This document shows positions 16,226 to 25,101 of a stretch of 59,348 bases of DNA, piece after piece (the stretch's first letter is position 1; each line of letters begins with the position of its first letter). The translations under genes were made by a program, and so were the position numbers. The notes beneath the pieces are model-generated. The model saw nothing but the letters and a program-made list of their open reading frames with translations. It was not told where the DNA came from and did not search any database. The stretch spans positions 1-59,348 of the forward strand of contig CAINNJ010000016.1 of NCBI GenBank assembly GCA_903851195.1, in the 5' to 3' direction. The stretch is from an uncultured Acidobacteriia bacterium. GTDB taxonomy: Bacteria > Acidobacteriota > Terriglobia > Bryobacterales > Bryobacteraceae.

Positions 16226-17758
16226 TCAGTGCCGGAAATGCCGGACTCCGGTGAACACCATCGCCACGCCGAGCCGGTTCGCCGCCGCGATCACGTCCGC
16301 GTCTTTGACCGATCCGCCCGGCTGAATAAACGCCGTCGCGCCATGCTTCACCGCCTGCTCCAGCCCGTCCGGAAACGGGAAGAAGGCGTCGGACGCCACC
16401 ACGCTGCCCGCCACCGGCAGATGCGCCTTCATGGCCGCGATATTCACCGAATCCACCCGGCTCATCTGCCCCGCGCCTACTGCCACCGTCTGGCCCGCGC
16501 GCGTGTAAACGATGGCGTTGGACTTCACGTGCTTAACCACCTTCCAGCCGAACTCCAGCGCCACCCATTCCTCGGCCGTGGGCTGCCGTTCCGTTTGCAC
16601 CAGCGCCGTGGCGCGATCAAACGTCGCCGTGTCCACCGACTGCGCCAGATACCCGCCCGAAATGCTCTTCACCACCAGCGCATCCGCCGGCTTCGTCGCC
16701 ACCACCAGCCGCAGGTTCTTCTTCGCCTTCAGGATCTTCAGGGCGCCTTCCGAGTACGACGGCGCCGCCACGGCTTCGGCGAAGAGCTTCGCTACCTCGG
16801 CAGCGGTCTCCTCGTCCACTTCCGTGTTGAACCCGATCACGCCGCCGAACGCCGAGACCGGATCGCATTCCAGCGCCTTGCGGTACGCCTCCACCAGCGT
16901 GGGCTGCTCCGCGCACCCGGCCGGATTCGTGTGTTTGATAATCGCCGCCGCCGGACCGGAAAACTCACAGACCAGCTGCCAGCAGGCATCCAGATCCACC
17001 AGGTTGTTGTAGGAGAGTTCTTTGCCGTTGAGCTGTTCCGCCCCGGCAATTCCCGGCGCGCCGGTCGCGTAAAGAGCCGCGTGCTGGTGCGGATTCTCGC
17101 CGTAGCGCAGGCTCATCCGCCGGGCGGCACGGATATCCAGCGTGGAGGGCAGTTCTTCGGTGGCCGGCGCGGGGCCGCCGAGCGAAATCAGCGCCAGCCG
17201 GTTGCTGATGGCCCGGTCATATTCCGCGGTGGTTTTGAACGCCGCCTGCGCCAGACGCCACTTCGTCTCCCGGGAGAGCGCCCCGGCCGTTCGCAGTTCG
17301 TCGAGCAACGGTGCGTAGTCGGAGGCCGAAGTCACAATCGCGACATCCTGCCAGTTCTTCGCCGCGGACCGGATCATGGTCGGGCCGCCGATGTCGATGT
17401 TCTCGATCAGGTCTTCGAGCTTCGCGTCCGCCCTGGCCGCAATCTTCTCAAAGGCGTAGAGATTGACTACCACCACGTCGATGGGCTCGATGCCATGCTC
17501 CGCCAGCGCGGCCGCATGTTCCGGGTTATCCCGAAGGGCCAGAATGGCGCCCGTGATTTTCGGATGCATGGTTTTCACGCGGCCGTCGAGCATCTCCGGG
17601 AAGCCGGTGACTTCGCTGACGTCCCGCACGGGGATACCGGACTCTCGCAGCAGACGGGCAGTGCCTCCGGTGGAGATCAATTCCGCGCCCAGAGCGGCCA
17701 GGCCGCGCGCGAAATCGGCCACACCGGTTTTATCGGTGACGCTGATCAGAACTTTCAT
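16226..17758 (-). CDS. purH: bifunctional AICAR formyltransferase / IMP cyclohydrolase
   Basis: Catalyses the last two steps of IMP synthesis. 510 aa, usual length. N-terminal IMP cyclohydrolase domain with LISVTDKTGVADFARGL and STGGTARLL (29-37) and HPKITGAIL; C-terminal formyltransferase domain with the catalytic KHTNPAG motif (residues 275-281). The ATG at 17758 matches the family N-terminus exactly; the frame stays open 18 codons further but without conservation. It stands alone, divergent from the toxin-antitoxin pair. Confidence 0.95.
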   Translation of the reverse strand: MKVLISVTDKTGVADFARGLAALGAELISTGGTARLLRESGIPVRDVSEVTGFPEMLDGRVKTMHPKITGAILALRDNPEHAAALAEHGIEPIDVVVVNLYAFEKIAARADAKLEDLIENIDIGGPTMIRSAAKNWQDVAIVTSASDYAPLLDELRTAGALSRETKWRLAQAAFKTTAEYDRAISNRLALISLGGPAPATEELPSTLDIRAARRMSLRYGENPHQHAALYATGAPGIAGAEQLNGKELSYNNLVDLDACWQLVCEFSGPAAAIIKHTNPAGCAEQPTLVEAYRKALECDPVSAFGGVIGFNTEVDEETAAEVAKLFAEAVAAPSYSEGALKILKAKKNLRLVVATKPADALVVKSISGGYLAQSVDTATFDRATALVQTERQPTAEEWVALEFGWKVVKHVKSNAIVYTRAGQTVAVGAGQMSRVDSVNIAAMKAHLPVAGSVVASDAFFPFPDGLEQAVKHGATAFIQPGGSVKDADVIAAANRLGVAMVFTGVRHFRH

Positions 17759-17881
17759 AAGGGGAACTTCCAGAATACCAGGGGAGGGGCGGCATTGCGT
17801 GTTGCCCTGCAAAATGCACGCGATTTGGTTGCGTTTGTTCCGGCATTCATGCTACTATCAATCCGGAAGCAGGAAACCCAC

Positions 17882-18274
17882 ATGGCAGTTGTCGAAACGC
17901 TCGCCCGTCCGGATCTCGCGGCCCACCGGCGCGCGGTCACGGCGGACTTCCCGGCCGTAACGCGTGAACTGACGGATGTGATTGGCAAGAAGCTGACCGC
18001 TTACGTCGGCGGCGCGAAGGACGTGCGGTCGGTGGATCGCTGGATCGCGGGCAATCTTCCTTACAGAGATGCGGAGGACCGCATCCGGTTCGCCTACCGC
18101 GTGGCGAGTTCCCTGAACAGCCGGGAGCACCGGAATGTCGTGCAGGCCTGGCTGACGGGTCTGAATCCGGAACTGAACGATCGCTCGCCCATCCGGATGA
18201 TGCGGGAAGGCGTGCTCGAAGAGGTGGGTCCGCAGATTCTCGGCGCGGCCCGGGCCTTTCTGGCGGGGGCGTAG
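17882..18274 (+). CDS. Xre/MbcA/ParS-type antitoxin (DUF2384)
   Basis: 130 aa. The C-terminal half SLNSREHRNVVQAWLTGLNPELNDRSPIRMMREG is the antitoxin-specific toxin-binding domain (DUF2384) that pairs with RES toxins; the N-terminal helical part, DVIGKKLTAYVGGAKDVRSVDRWI, is a degenerate Xre-like DNA-binding region. Such proteins neutralise the toxin and usually repress their own operon. The ATG at 17882 has a modest AGGAAA site upstream; an in-frame ATG at 17849 is an alternative. The RES toxin follows directly. Confidence 0.85.
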   Translation: MAVVETLARPDLAAHRRAVTADFPAVTRELTDVIGKKLTAYVGGAKDVRSVDRWIAGNLPYRDAEDRIRFAYRVASSLNSREHRNVVQAWLTGLNPELNDRSPIRMMREGVLEEVGPQILGAARAFLAGA

Positions 18275-18315
18275 CAATTCGCGCTACCGTTTGTCCTTCC
18301 GGAACGCTGTTCCGC

Positions 18316-18957
18316 GTGGGACGTCTGCCCGACCCGTGGCAGATACCGGATTGGGCGCTCGCGGGCAAAGACGGCACGTTCGGCGGCCGTTTCGACGATC
18401 CGGCGGGCGAGTACCGCGTTCTTTATGCGTCATCGCAGCGCCTGGGTTGTTTCCTGGAAACTCTGGCAAGATTCCGCCCCGATCTCAGTCTCGTCGCCGA
18501 ACTTGCTGAAATCGGCGGCGACGACGATTTCGTGCCTGCCGGCATTGTGCCGCGGGAATGGCTGAACGATCGTCTGATTGGCTCCGCGCTGATTCCGGGA
18601 ACCTACGCGGACATTGGCTCGAGCGACTGGATCGCGTTCCTGCGTCACACGCTGGCCAGGGATGTCCTCGCCGCCGGCTTTTCCGATTTCGACGCCGCCG
18701 TGCTGCAAACGTCGGCCCCCCGCAGCCTTACGCAGGCGGCGTCGCGGATCGCGAACCGTCAGGGACTCGACGGCCTTCGTTACCTGTCCCGCTATGGGCA
18801 TGATTTGGAGAACTGGGCCGTGTTCGAACCGTTTCGAATCGATGCGAGGGGCGCGAGTCGAATTTCAGCGGAGGATGCCGATCTGCAGACGGCGCTGCGG
18901 ATCCATGCACTGCACCTCGGCCAGGAAGCGGCCTGCGCGGCAATGTCTCGCTCGTGA
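18316..18957 (+). CDS. RES-domain toxin (NAD+-degrading family)
   Basis: 213 aa from the first canonical start (GTG 18316). RES landmarks: GGRFDDPAGEYRVLYAS, the Glu in CFLETLARF and the Ser in GLRYLSRYG. Characterised relatives (MbcT, NatT, ParT) attack NAD+ or modify PRPP synthetase. Oddly, the frame stays open and conserved-looking upstream (GTLFRV directly precedes the GTG), while no ATG/GTG/TTG occurs in that frame back to 17961. The real start may therefore be a rarer codon such as ATT 18277 or CTG 18307, just after the antitoxin stop. Partner is the DUF2384 protein. Confidence 0.85.
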   Translation: MGRLPDPWQIPDWALAGKDGTFGGRFDDPAGEYRVLYASSQRLGCFLETLARFRPDLSLVAELAEIGGDDDFVPAGIVPREWLNDRLIGSALIPGTYADIGSSDWIAFLRHTLARDVLAAGFSDFDAAVLQTSAPRSLTQAASRIANRQGLDGLRYLSRYGHDLENWAVFEPFRIDARGASRISAEDADLQTALRIHALHLGQEAACAAMSRS

Positions 18958-18985
18958 GGCCGGTGACCCGACGACTCTCGACGAA

Positions 18986-19258
18986 TTGCGCGCTCAAAAA
19001 CGGGACGCCATCCTGACCATCGCCGCCCGTCACGGCGTCACGGATGTGAGGGTTTTCGGCTCCTTCGCGCGCAACGAAGCAGGCCCGGCCAGCGACCTGG
19101 ATCTTCTGATTGAGCGCGGCCCACGCACGCCATTTTTCCCCGGCGGTCTCATCGCCGATCTGGAAGACGAATTGGGCCGACGAGTGGACATCACTTCGAC
19201 GTCCGCGCTTCACCCCGCGCTTCGCGATCGCATCCTGCGCGAGGCCGTGGCTCTCTGA
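18986..19258 (+). CDS. MntA-type minimal nucleotidyltransferase
   Basis: About 90 aa. Carries the nucleotidyltransferase signature GSFARNEAGPASDLDLL (GSxxR...DxD) and a C-terminal EDELGRRVDITSTSALHP typical of MNT antitoxins, which AMPylate HepT toxins. Start uncertain: the family usually begins M-TLDELRA, and here the same residues are read but with ACG or CCG codons before them, leaving TTG 18986 as the first usual start. No HepT-like partner gene follows, so it is an orphan. It lies 28 bases after the RES toxin. Confidence 0.7.
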   Translation: MRAQKRDAILTIAARHGVTDVRVFGSFARNEAGPASDLDLLIERGPRTPFFPGGLIADLEDELGRRVDITSTSALHPALRDRILREAVAL

Positions 19259-19336
19259 ACGCCAGGAAGTTCCCTTAAGCCGCAACGGAACAGTCTTGGG
19301 GTCTCCCGAAACCACCCCCGCGCCATAATTGCATCC

Positions 19337-22300
19337 ATGGCGCCCAAACTCCTCCGCACCCTCCTGCTCCTCCTCCCCCTCCTCCCGAACGCACCCGCCC
19401 AAACCCTGCCCCCTACTCTCCTCAACAACCTCCACTGGCGCAACATCGGTCCCTTCCGCGGCGGCCGTACCCGCGCCGCAGCGGGCGTCCCCTCCCAGCC
19501 CAACGTCTTCTACGCCGGCCAGGTTAACGGCGGCGTCTGGAAATCCGACGACTACGGCCGCACCTGGCTCCCCATCTTCGACGACCAGCCCACCCAGTCC
19601 ATCGGCGCCATCGCCGTCGCCCCCTCCGATCCCAACTTTGTCTACGTCGCCAGCGGCGAAGGCCTCCAGCGCCCCGACCTCTCCGTCGGCAACGGCATCT
19701 ACAAGTCCACCGACGCCGGCAAATCCTGGACCCAACTCGGCCTCCGCGACGGCCAGCAGATCCCCGCCCTCGCCATCGACCCCCGCGATAAGAACCGCCT
19801 CTTCGCAGCCGTCCTCGGACACCCCTACGGCGCTAATCCCGAACGCGGCGTCTTCCGCTCCACCGATGGCGGCGTCACCTGGGACAAAGTCCTCTATATC
19901 GACGAAAACACCGGCGCTTCCGACGTCGCCATCGACCCCGCCAACCCCAACACCATCTACGCAGGACTCTGGGAAGGCCGCCAGGCGCCTTGGGAATTCG
20001 GCAACGCCTACAACGGCGCCCACGGCGGACTCTACAGATCCACCGACGGCGGTCGCACCTGGAACAAGCTGACCCGCGGCCTCCCCGCCGACGCCGGCCA
20101 GACCTACATCGCCATCGCCCCCGGCGACTCCAAACGCCTCTACGCCTCCGTCGCCGCGGCCGGCAGCGTGCAGATCTACCGCAGTGCCGACGCCGGCGCC
20201 ACCTGGACCTCCGTCACCACCGACGCCCGCCCCATCGGCCGCATCGGCGGCGGCGACCTCCCCGTCGTCCGCGTCGACCCCAAAAACGCCGACATCGTCT
20301 ACAGCACCAGCACCGTCGCCTGGCGCTCCACCGACGCCGGCAAATCGTGGACCGGCATCAAGGGTGCGCCCGGCGGCGACGATTACCAGAACCTCTGGAT
20401 CAACCCCAATAATCCCGACATCATCCTGCTCGTCAGCGATCAGGGCGCGGCGGTCAGCGTCAACGGCGCGCGGACCTGGAGCTCTTGGTACAACCAGCCC
20501 ACAGCCCAGCTCTATCACGCCGCCACCACCTGGGACTTCCCCTATAAGGTCTGCGGCGGCCAGCAGGAAAGCGGTTCCGTCTGCATATCCAGCCGCGGTA
20601 ATGACGGCGCGCTCACCTTCCGCGAGTGGCATCCCGTCGGCATCATCGAATACGGCTACGCCGCGCCGGACCCGCTCAATCCCGATATCGTCTATGGCTC
20701 CGGCCGCGGCCAGGTCTCGAAGTTCCGCTGGAGCACCGCGCAGGTCCAGATGGTCACGCCCTCCCCCCTGCGGGAGCCGAAATACCGCGCCGACCGCACC
20801 CAGCCCATCATCTTCTCGCCCGTCGATCCCCACGTCCTCTATTACGCCGCGAACTACGTCTTTAAGACGCTGGACGGCGGCAACTCCTGGCAGACCATCA
20901 GTCCGGACCTCACCCGCGAAAAGCCCGGCATCCCGGCCAGCATTGGCTCCATGGCCGCGAAGGACGAAGCGGCCGCGAAGCAGCGCGGCGTCGTCTACTC
21001 CCTGGCGCCGTCCTTCAAGAACGTGAACACCCTCTGGGCCGGCACCGACGAAGGGCTCCTGTGGATCACCCGCGACGGCGGCGCGCACTGGAAAGACATC
21101 ACGCCACCGGAGATCACCGCCTGGAGCAAGATCACCCAGCTCGAAGCCGGGCACTTTGACGACCTCACTGCGTACGCGTCCGTCAGCCGCTTCCGTGTCG
21201 ACGATCTGCACCCGCGCATCTTCCGCACGCATGACGGTGGCAAGACCTGGCAATCCATCGCCGCCGGTCTGCCCGACGACGCGCCGGTCGACACCATCCG
21301 CGAAGATCCCACCCGCAAGGGCCTGCTCTTCGCCGGCACCGAGAAGAGCGTCTGGGTCTCCTTCGACGATGGCGACCACTGGCAGTCCCTGCAGCTGAAC
21401 CTGCCGCACACCTCCATGCGCGACCTCTGGATCAAAGACAGTGACCTGATCGTCGCCACCCATGGCCGGTCTTTCTGGATCCTCGACGACATCACACCGC
21501 TCCGTCAGCTCAGCGAAAAGGCTCTGGCCGAATCCGCCTGGCTCGCGAAGCCCGCCAAAGCCTGGCGCGTACGCGATAACAACAATACGGATACCCCCCT
21601 GCCGCGCGATGAGCCGTTCGCCGAAAATCCGCCGGATGGCGCCGTGATCGACTACTACCTCCGCGATAAGGCGGATCTGGTCCAACTGGAAATCCTGGAC
21701 GCCGCCGGAAAAGTGGTCCGAAAGTACACCAGCAAAGATGAACCGGAGCTGAACGCCGAGGGCATCAGGAAACTCGCCATTCCCGATTTCTGGGTGGAGC
21801 GTCCGCGCGTGCTCTCGAATGAGCCTGGCATGCACCGCTGGATTTGGGACCTCCACTACACCGGCCCCGATACCGAGCGGCACAGCTACCCCATCGCCGC
21901 CGTTCCGTTCAAAACGCCCCGCCTTCCGCAGGGCGCCCGCGCTCTTCCCGGCGGCTACACCGTGAAGCTCACCGTCGGCGACAAGAGCCTGACCGCGCCG
22001 CTCACCGTCCGCATGGACCCACGCGTCAAATCCGGCCCGGCGGCTCTGCAGCAGCTTTTCCAGGCGGAAACGCGCCTCGTTTCGCTCATGACGCAGACCA
22101 CGGACGCCATCCGCGAAGCCCGCTCCGTCGTGAAGCAGACCGGCGGCCTGAAAACGCCTCTCGCCGAGGCCGCCGACAAACAGGCGCGCGCCGCTCTCGC
22201 CGAACTGGCCAAATCGAGCGACCAGATTGCCACCCTGTACACCGATATCGACAGCGCCGATGTTGCCCTGACCGCCGCCCAGTCCGCCGCCATGGCGAAG

Positions 22301-22444
22301 GTCGGTCCGGATCTCAACGGCGCGCTCGGCCGCTGGCAAAACTTCACCAAAACCGAAATCCCGGCCCTGAATCAGAAACTCGCCGCGGCCGGGTTCGCCG
22401 CCATCAAAGTGGATAAGGACGAGAAAGAGGACATCGTCGAATGA
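19337..22444 (+). CDS. secreted BNR/sortilin-type beta-propeller protein
   Basis: 1035 aa with a Leu-rich signal peptide (ending near NAPAQ). Many Asp-box/BNR repeats SxDxGxTW: KSTDAGKSWTQL, RSTDGGVTWDKV, RSTDGGRTWNKL, RSTDAGKSWTGI, RTHDGGKTWQSI. This is the 'WD40/YVTN/BNR-like glycosyl hydrolase' family common in acidobacteria and Bacteroidetes; real catalytic activity has not been shown for most members. A C-terminal ~300-residue region after the propellers ends in helices (TTDAIREARSVVKQTGGL). Codon choice in the first ~1.1 kb is very C-rich at third positions, unlike the rest. Its stop overlaps the next start by ATGA. Confidence 0.9.
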   Translation: MAPKLLRTLLLLLPLLPNAPAQTLPPTLLNNLHWRNIGPFRGGRTRAAAGVPSQPNVFYAGQVNGGVWKSDDYGRTWLPIFDDQPTQSIGAIAVAPSDPNFVYVASGEGLQRPDLSVGNGIYKSTDAGKSWTQLGLRDGQQIPALAIDPRDKNRLFAAVLGHPYGANPERGVFRSTDGGVTWDKVLYIDENTGASDVAIDPANPNTIYAGLWEGRQAPWEFGNAYNGAHGGLYRSTDGGRTWNKLTRGLPADAGQTYIAIAPGDSKRLYASVAAAGSVQIYRSADAGATWTSVTTDARPIGRIGGGDLPVVRVDPKNADIVYSTSTVAWRSTDAGKSWTGIKGAPGGDDYQNLWINPNNPDIILLVSDQGAAVSVNGARTWSSWYNQPTAQLYHAATTWDFPYKVCGGQQESGSVCISSRGNDGALTFREWHPVGIIEYGYAAPDPLNPDIVYGSGRGQVSKFRWSTAQVQMVTPSPLREPKYRADRTQPIIFSPVDPHVLYYAANYVFKTLDGGNSWQTISPDLTREKPGIPASIGSMAAKDEAAAKQRGVVYSLAPSFKNVNTLWAGTDEGLLWITRDGGAHWKDITPPEITAWSKITQLEAGHFDDLTAYASVSRFRVDDLHPRIFRTHDGGKTWQSIAAGLPDDAPVDTIREDPTRKGLLFAGTEKSVWVSFDDGDHWQSLQLNLPHTSMRDLWIKDSDLIVATHGRSFWILDDITPLRQLSEKALAESAWLAKPAKAWRVRDNNNTDTPLPRDEPFAENPPDGAVIDYYLRDKADLVQLEILDAAGKVVRKYTSKDEPELNAEGIRKLAIPDFWVERPRVLSNEPGMHRWIWDLHYTGPDTERHSYPIAAVPFKTPRLPQGARALPGGYTVKLTVGDKSLTAPLTVRMDPRVKSGPAALQQLFQAETRLVSLMTQTTDAIREARSVVKQTGGLKTPLAEAADKQARAALAELAKSSDQIATLYTDIDSADVALTAAQSAAMAKVGPDLNGALGRWQNFTKTEIPALNQKLAAAGFAAIKVDKDEKEDIVE

Positions 22445-23472
22445 TGATAGAATTCGGGCAAAACATGACGCGCCGAACCTTCGTCTCCGCTGCCGTTTCC
22501 GCTGCCGGGTCCAGCCTTCTGGCCGCGCCCCCGAAGAGCAAAATGGGCCTCGCGACCACGTCCTTCATGACGTACGCGAAATACCGCGAGCCGCTCGATT
22601 TTCTGGAACGCTGCCACGCGCTCGGAGCCACCGGCGTGCAGGTGCAGTTGCCGCCGGACGCCGCCACGCTGAAGAAGGTGCGCGCGCGTTCCGAAGAACT
22701 CGGCATGTACGTCGAAGCCATGGCGACATTCCCGAAATCGAACGACACATCGGAGTTCGAGCAGACCCTGAAGAACGCGAAGGAAGCGGGCGCGGTGGCC
22801 GTCCGGACCGGCACCAGCGGCGGCCGCCGCTACGAAAAGTGGAACTCCCTCACGGACTGGAAAGCCTTCGTCGAAGAGAGCACGTCCGCGGTGAAGAAGA
22901 TCCCCGCCCTTGCGGACCGCCTCAAGATTCCGGTCGGCATGGAGAACCATAAGGACTGGACCATTGAAGAGCAACTTCGCCTGATGAAGCAATACGGCAG
23001 CGAATACTTCGGCTCGCTGCTCGATTTCGGCAACAATATCGCCCTGCTCGATTCGCCGGAATCCATCATGGAACTGATTCCGTACGCGAAGATGTGCCAC
23101 GTGAAAGACATGGCCGTGCAGCCGTATTTCAAAGGCTTCCTGCTCTCGGAAATGCCGCTGGGCGAAGGCTTCCTCGATCTGAAGAAGATTGTGGACGGCG
23201 TGCGCAAAGCGAATCCCCGGGCGAAGTTCTCGCTCGAAATGATCACGCGGGATCCGCTCGAAGTCCCCTGCCTGACCGACAAATACTGGATCACGTTCCC
23301 GGAGCGGAACGGCCTCTATCTGGCGCGCACCCTGACGATGGTGGAAAAGCAGTCGAACCGGCTGCAGCCGCTGCCCGTCTACAGCAAAATGTCGAAAGAC
23401 TCGCAGTTGCGCGCGGAAGAAGACAATGTCAAGACCTGTCTGAACTACGCGCGCGAAAAGCTGGACCTCTGA
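22441..23472 (+). CDS. Tat-exported sugar phosphate isomerase/epimerase-like TIM barrel
   Basis: 343 aa (335 if starting at ATG 22465). N-terminal twin-arginine signal TRRTFVSAAVSAAGSSLLAA, then a xylose-isomerase-like TIM barrel: FLERCHALGATGVQVQLP, KIPVGMENHKDWTIEEQL, YFGSLLDFGNNIALLDSPE and MCHVKDMAV supply the usual metal ligands (Glu, Asp, His, Glu). Substrate unknown; family members act on sugars or inositols, often in oxidoreductase loci. Coupled to the BNR protein by ATGA, which suggests a shared role in glycan or polyol use. Confidence 0.85.
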   Translation: MMIEFGQNMTRRTFVSAAVSAAGSSLLAAPPKSKMGLATTSFMTYAKYREPLDFLERCHALGATGVQVQLPPDAATLKKVRARSEELGMYVEAMATFPKSNDTSEFEQTLKNAKEAGAVAVRTGTSGGRRYEKWNSLTDWKAFVEESTSAVKKIPALADRLKIPVGMENHKDWTIEEQLRLMKQYGSEYFGSLLDFGNNIALLDSPESIMELIPYAKMCHVKDMAVQPYFKGFLLSEMPLGEGFLDLKKIVDGVRKANPRAKFSLEMITRDPLEVPCLTDKYWITFPERNGLYLARTLTMVEKQSNRLQPLPVYSKMSKDSQLRAEEDNVKTCLNYAREKLDL

Positions 23473-24386
23473 TCGGGATTTTCCATTCCGAAGCGCGGTC
23501 TGTCCTGACGCCGGTGTCCGGGTTCCTCCGCGAAGCGGGCTTCACGCACTCCCTGACTCCGGCGCGCAACTGCACCTTCGGCTGCAGTTACTGCTACGTG
23601 CCCACCATGCGCGTGCAGGGCGGCCTGAAGCCGGAGGACTGGACCCACTGGGGCCACCACACCACCTTCAAAAGTAACGCCGCCGCGCTGTTGCGCAAAG
23701 CGCTCCGCCCCGGCCAGATCATTTACTGCTCGCCGCTGACGGATCCCTACCAGCCTGCCGAAGCGACGGAACGCCTGATGCCGGGCATTCTCGAAGCGCT
23801 GGCGGAAAGTCCGGTGACGCCCGCCGCGTTCGTGATCCAGACCCGCGGGCCGCTGATCCTCAACGATCTGGAACTGCTGCAACGAGCCGCGCGGCGTACC
23901 CGGCTGGCGGTCAGCTTCTCCGTGACGACCGATCGCGAAGACGTGCGGCGGATCTTCGAGCCGCACTGCGCGCCCGTCGAAGAGCGCTGGAGCGCCATCG
24001 CCAGCCTGCGCGCCGCCGGAATCGACGTCTTCGCCACGCTCGCCCCGATTCTGCCCTGCGACCCGGAAGCGCTGGTCCGCCGGGCTCTCGATGCCACGGC
24101 CGGCCCCGTAATCGCCGACCCGTTTCACGTCCGCGAAGTGAAGCGCTCCGGCGCCACCACCCGTCCGGCGGCTGTATCCATCTGCCGCCACCACAACTGG
24201 CTGGAATGGCTGGAGCCCGCCTTCCAGCGCGGCGTCCTCGCCCGCATGCGTGCCATCGCGGCGGAACAGGGCAGAGCGTTTGCTCACGGTCCGGAGGGTT
24301 TCGGACTACTTACCGGCCCCCGGGAACATACTTCGCTTCCGGGGAGTCTACTATCATGGAAGGCAGTTTCCGAGGTTTCCTTTTGA
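23469..24386 (+). CDS. SPL-like radical SAM protein (Rv2578c type)
   Basis: About 305 aa. The motif CTFGCSYCY (CxxxCxxC) binds the 4Fe-4S cluster that cleaves S-adenosylmethionine; the context THSLTPARNCTF and IIYCSPLTDPYQPAE places it in the spore-photoproduct-lyase-like group of unknown substrate. The conserved N-terminus (ARSVLTPVSGF) starts so close to the previous stop that the best start is CTG 23469 (CTGA overlap); GTG 23514 is the first common start. Its 3' end overlaps the sigma factor start by 31 bases. Confidence 0.85.
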   Translation: MIGIFHSEARSVLTPVSGFLREAGFTHSLTPARNCTFGCSYCYVPTMRVQGGLKPEDWTHWGHHTTFKSNAAALLRKALRPGQIIYCSPLTDPYQPAEATERLMPGILEALAESPVTPAAFVIQTRGPLILNDLELLQRAARRTRLAVSFSVTTDREDVRRIFEPHCAPVEERWSAIASLRAAGIDVFATLAPILPCDPEALVRRALDATAGPVIADPFHVREVKRSGATTRPAAVSICRHHNWLEWLEPAFQRGVLARMRAIAAEQGRAFAHGPEGFGLLTGPREHTSLPGSLLSWKAVSEVSF

Positions 24387-25051
24387 ACGGCGCCCTCTCA
24401 CTCAACCTCAATTCGAGCCTGACCCCCGAACAGGAAGCGGCTCTCGAAGACCAGCGGCTCATCTCCGGCCTGCAGGTCGGCGACGAAGAAGCCTACGAAC
24501 GTCTGATCGAACGCTTCCAGACGCCGGTTTACAACCTGGCCTGGCGGCTGCTGACCGATCCGGCCGATGCCTCCGACGTCGTGCAGGAAGTATTTCTGAA
24601 GATTTTCCGGAATGTCGGCAGTTTCCGGGGCGATAGTACGCTGCGAACGTGGGTTTACCGGATCGCCGTCAACGAATCGCACAACCGGCGGCGCTGGCTG
24701 GTCCGGCACCGGCGCGGCGAGACCGGCCTCGAAGAGGAATACGAGGACTCGGAAAGCCGTGAGCGGCCCCTGACGGACGGCGGCGAAACGCCGTTCGATT
24801 TCACGATGAACCGCGAGGCGCAGTTCCTTCTGGAAGAAGGGCTCGCTTCGATCAATCCGGTCTTCCGCGCGGCCTTGGTGCTGCGCGAGATGGAAGACAT
24901 GAGTTATGAAGAGATTTCCGAGATCCTGCAGGTCTCCATGGGCACGGTGAAATCCCGTATCCTGCGGGGCCGGGAGGCTCTTCGGCGGTATCTGGCCAAC
25001 CGGCTGGATCCGGTGCCCTCGATGGAGCTGGTACCAAGGCTTCTGAAGTAA
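24356..25051 (+). CDS. RNA polymerase ECF-type sigma factor
   Basis: 231 aa. Region 2 (YERLIERFQTPVYNLAWRLL, then DASDVVQEVFLKIFRNVGSF and TWVYRIAVNESHNRRR) binds RNA polymerase core and the -10 element. Region 4 (LREMEDMSYEEISEILQ, then MGTVKSRILRGREALRRYL) reads the -35. The ATG at 24356 is preceded by GGGGAG at good spacing. An acidic linker separates the two domains. The next gene is its probable anti-sigma factor, so activity is likely controlled by membrane sequestration. Confidence 0.95.
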   Translation: MEGSFRGFLLNGALSLNLNSSLTPEQEAALEDQRLISGLQVGDEEAYERLIERFQTPVYNLAWRLLTDPADASDVVQEVFLKIFRNVGSFRGDSTLRTWVYRIAVNESHNRRRWLVRHRRGETGLEEEYEDSESRERPLTDGGETPFDFTMNREAQFLLEEGLASINPVFRAALVLREMEDMSYEEISEILQVSMGTVKSRILRGREALRRYLANRLDPVPSMELVPRLLK

Positions 25052-25101
25052 GAAACCGATGGCCTGAAGTAGAAACGATGGCCTGAAGTAACAAACGATG
25101 G
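25043..25101 (+). repeat. three near-identical ~20-bp repeats spanning the sigma/anti-sigma junction
   Basis: Units at 25043-25062, 25063-25081 and 25082-25101 share CTGAAGTA..AAACGATGG with one- or two-base differences. Unit 1 contains the TAA of the sigma factor, unit 3 the ATG of the anti-sigma gene. Units 1 and 2 each end in ATGG and run into the next CCTGA, so each makes a two-codon ATG-GCC-TGA reading frame. Confidence 0.85.

Noticed and set aside
16229-17850. Plus-strand frame antisense to purH running into the antitoxin gene
   Set aside because: Only the part from 17882 shows family conservation (DUF2384); the rest is complementary to purH.
18728-22339. 1203-residue open frame antisense to the BNR gene
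   Set aside because: Composition is almost entirely Gly/Val/Asp/Ala without domains; it mirrors the C-rich third positions of the real gene, which has a signal peptide and Asp boxes.
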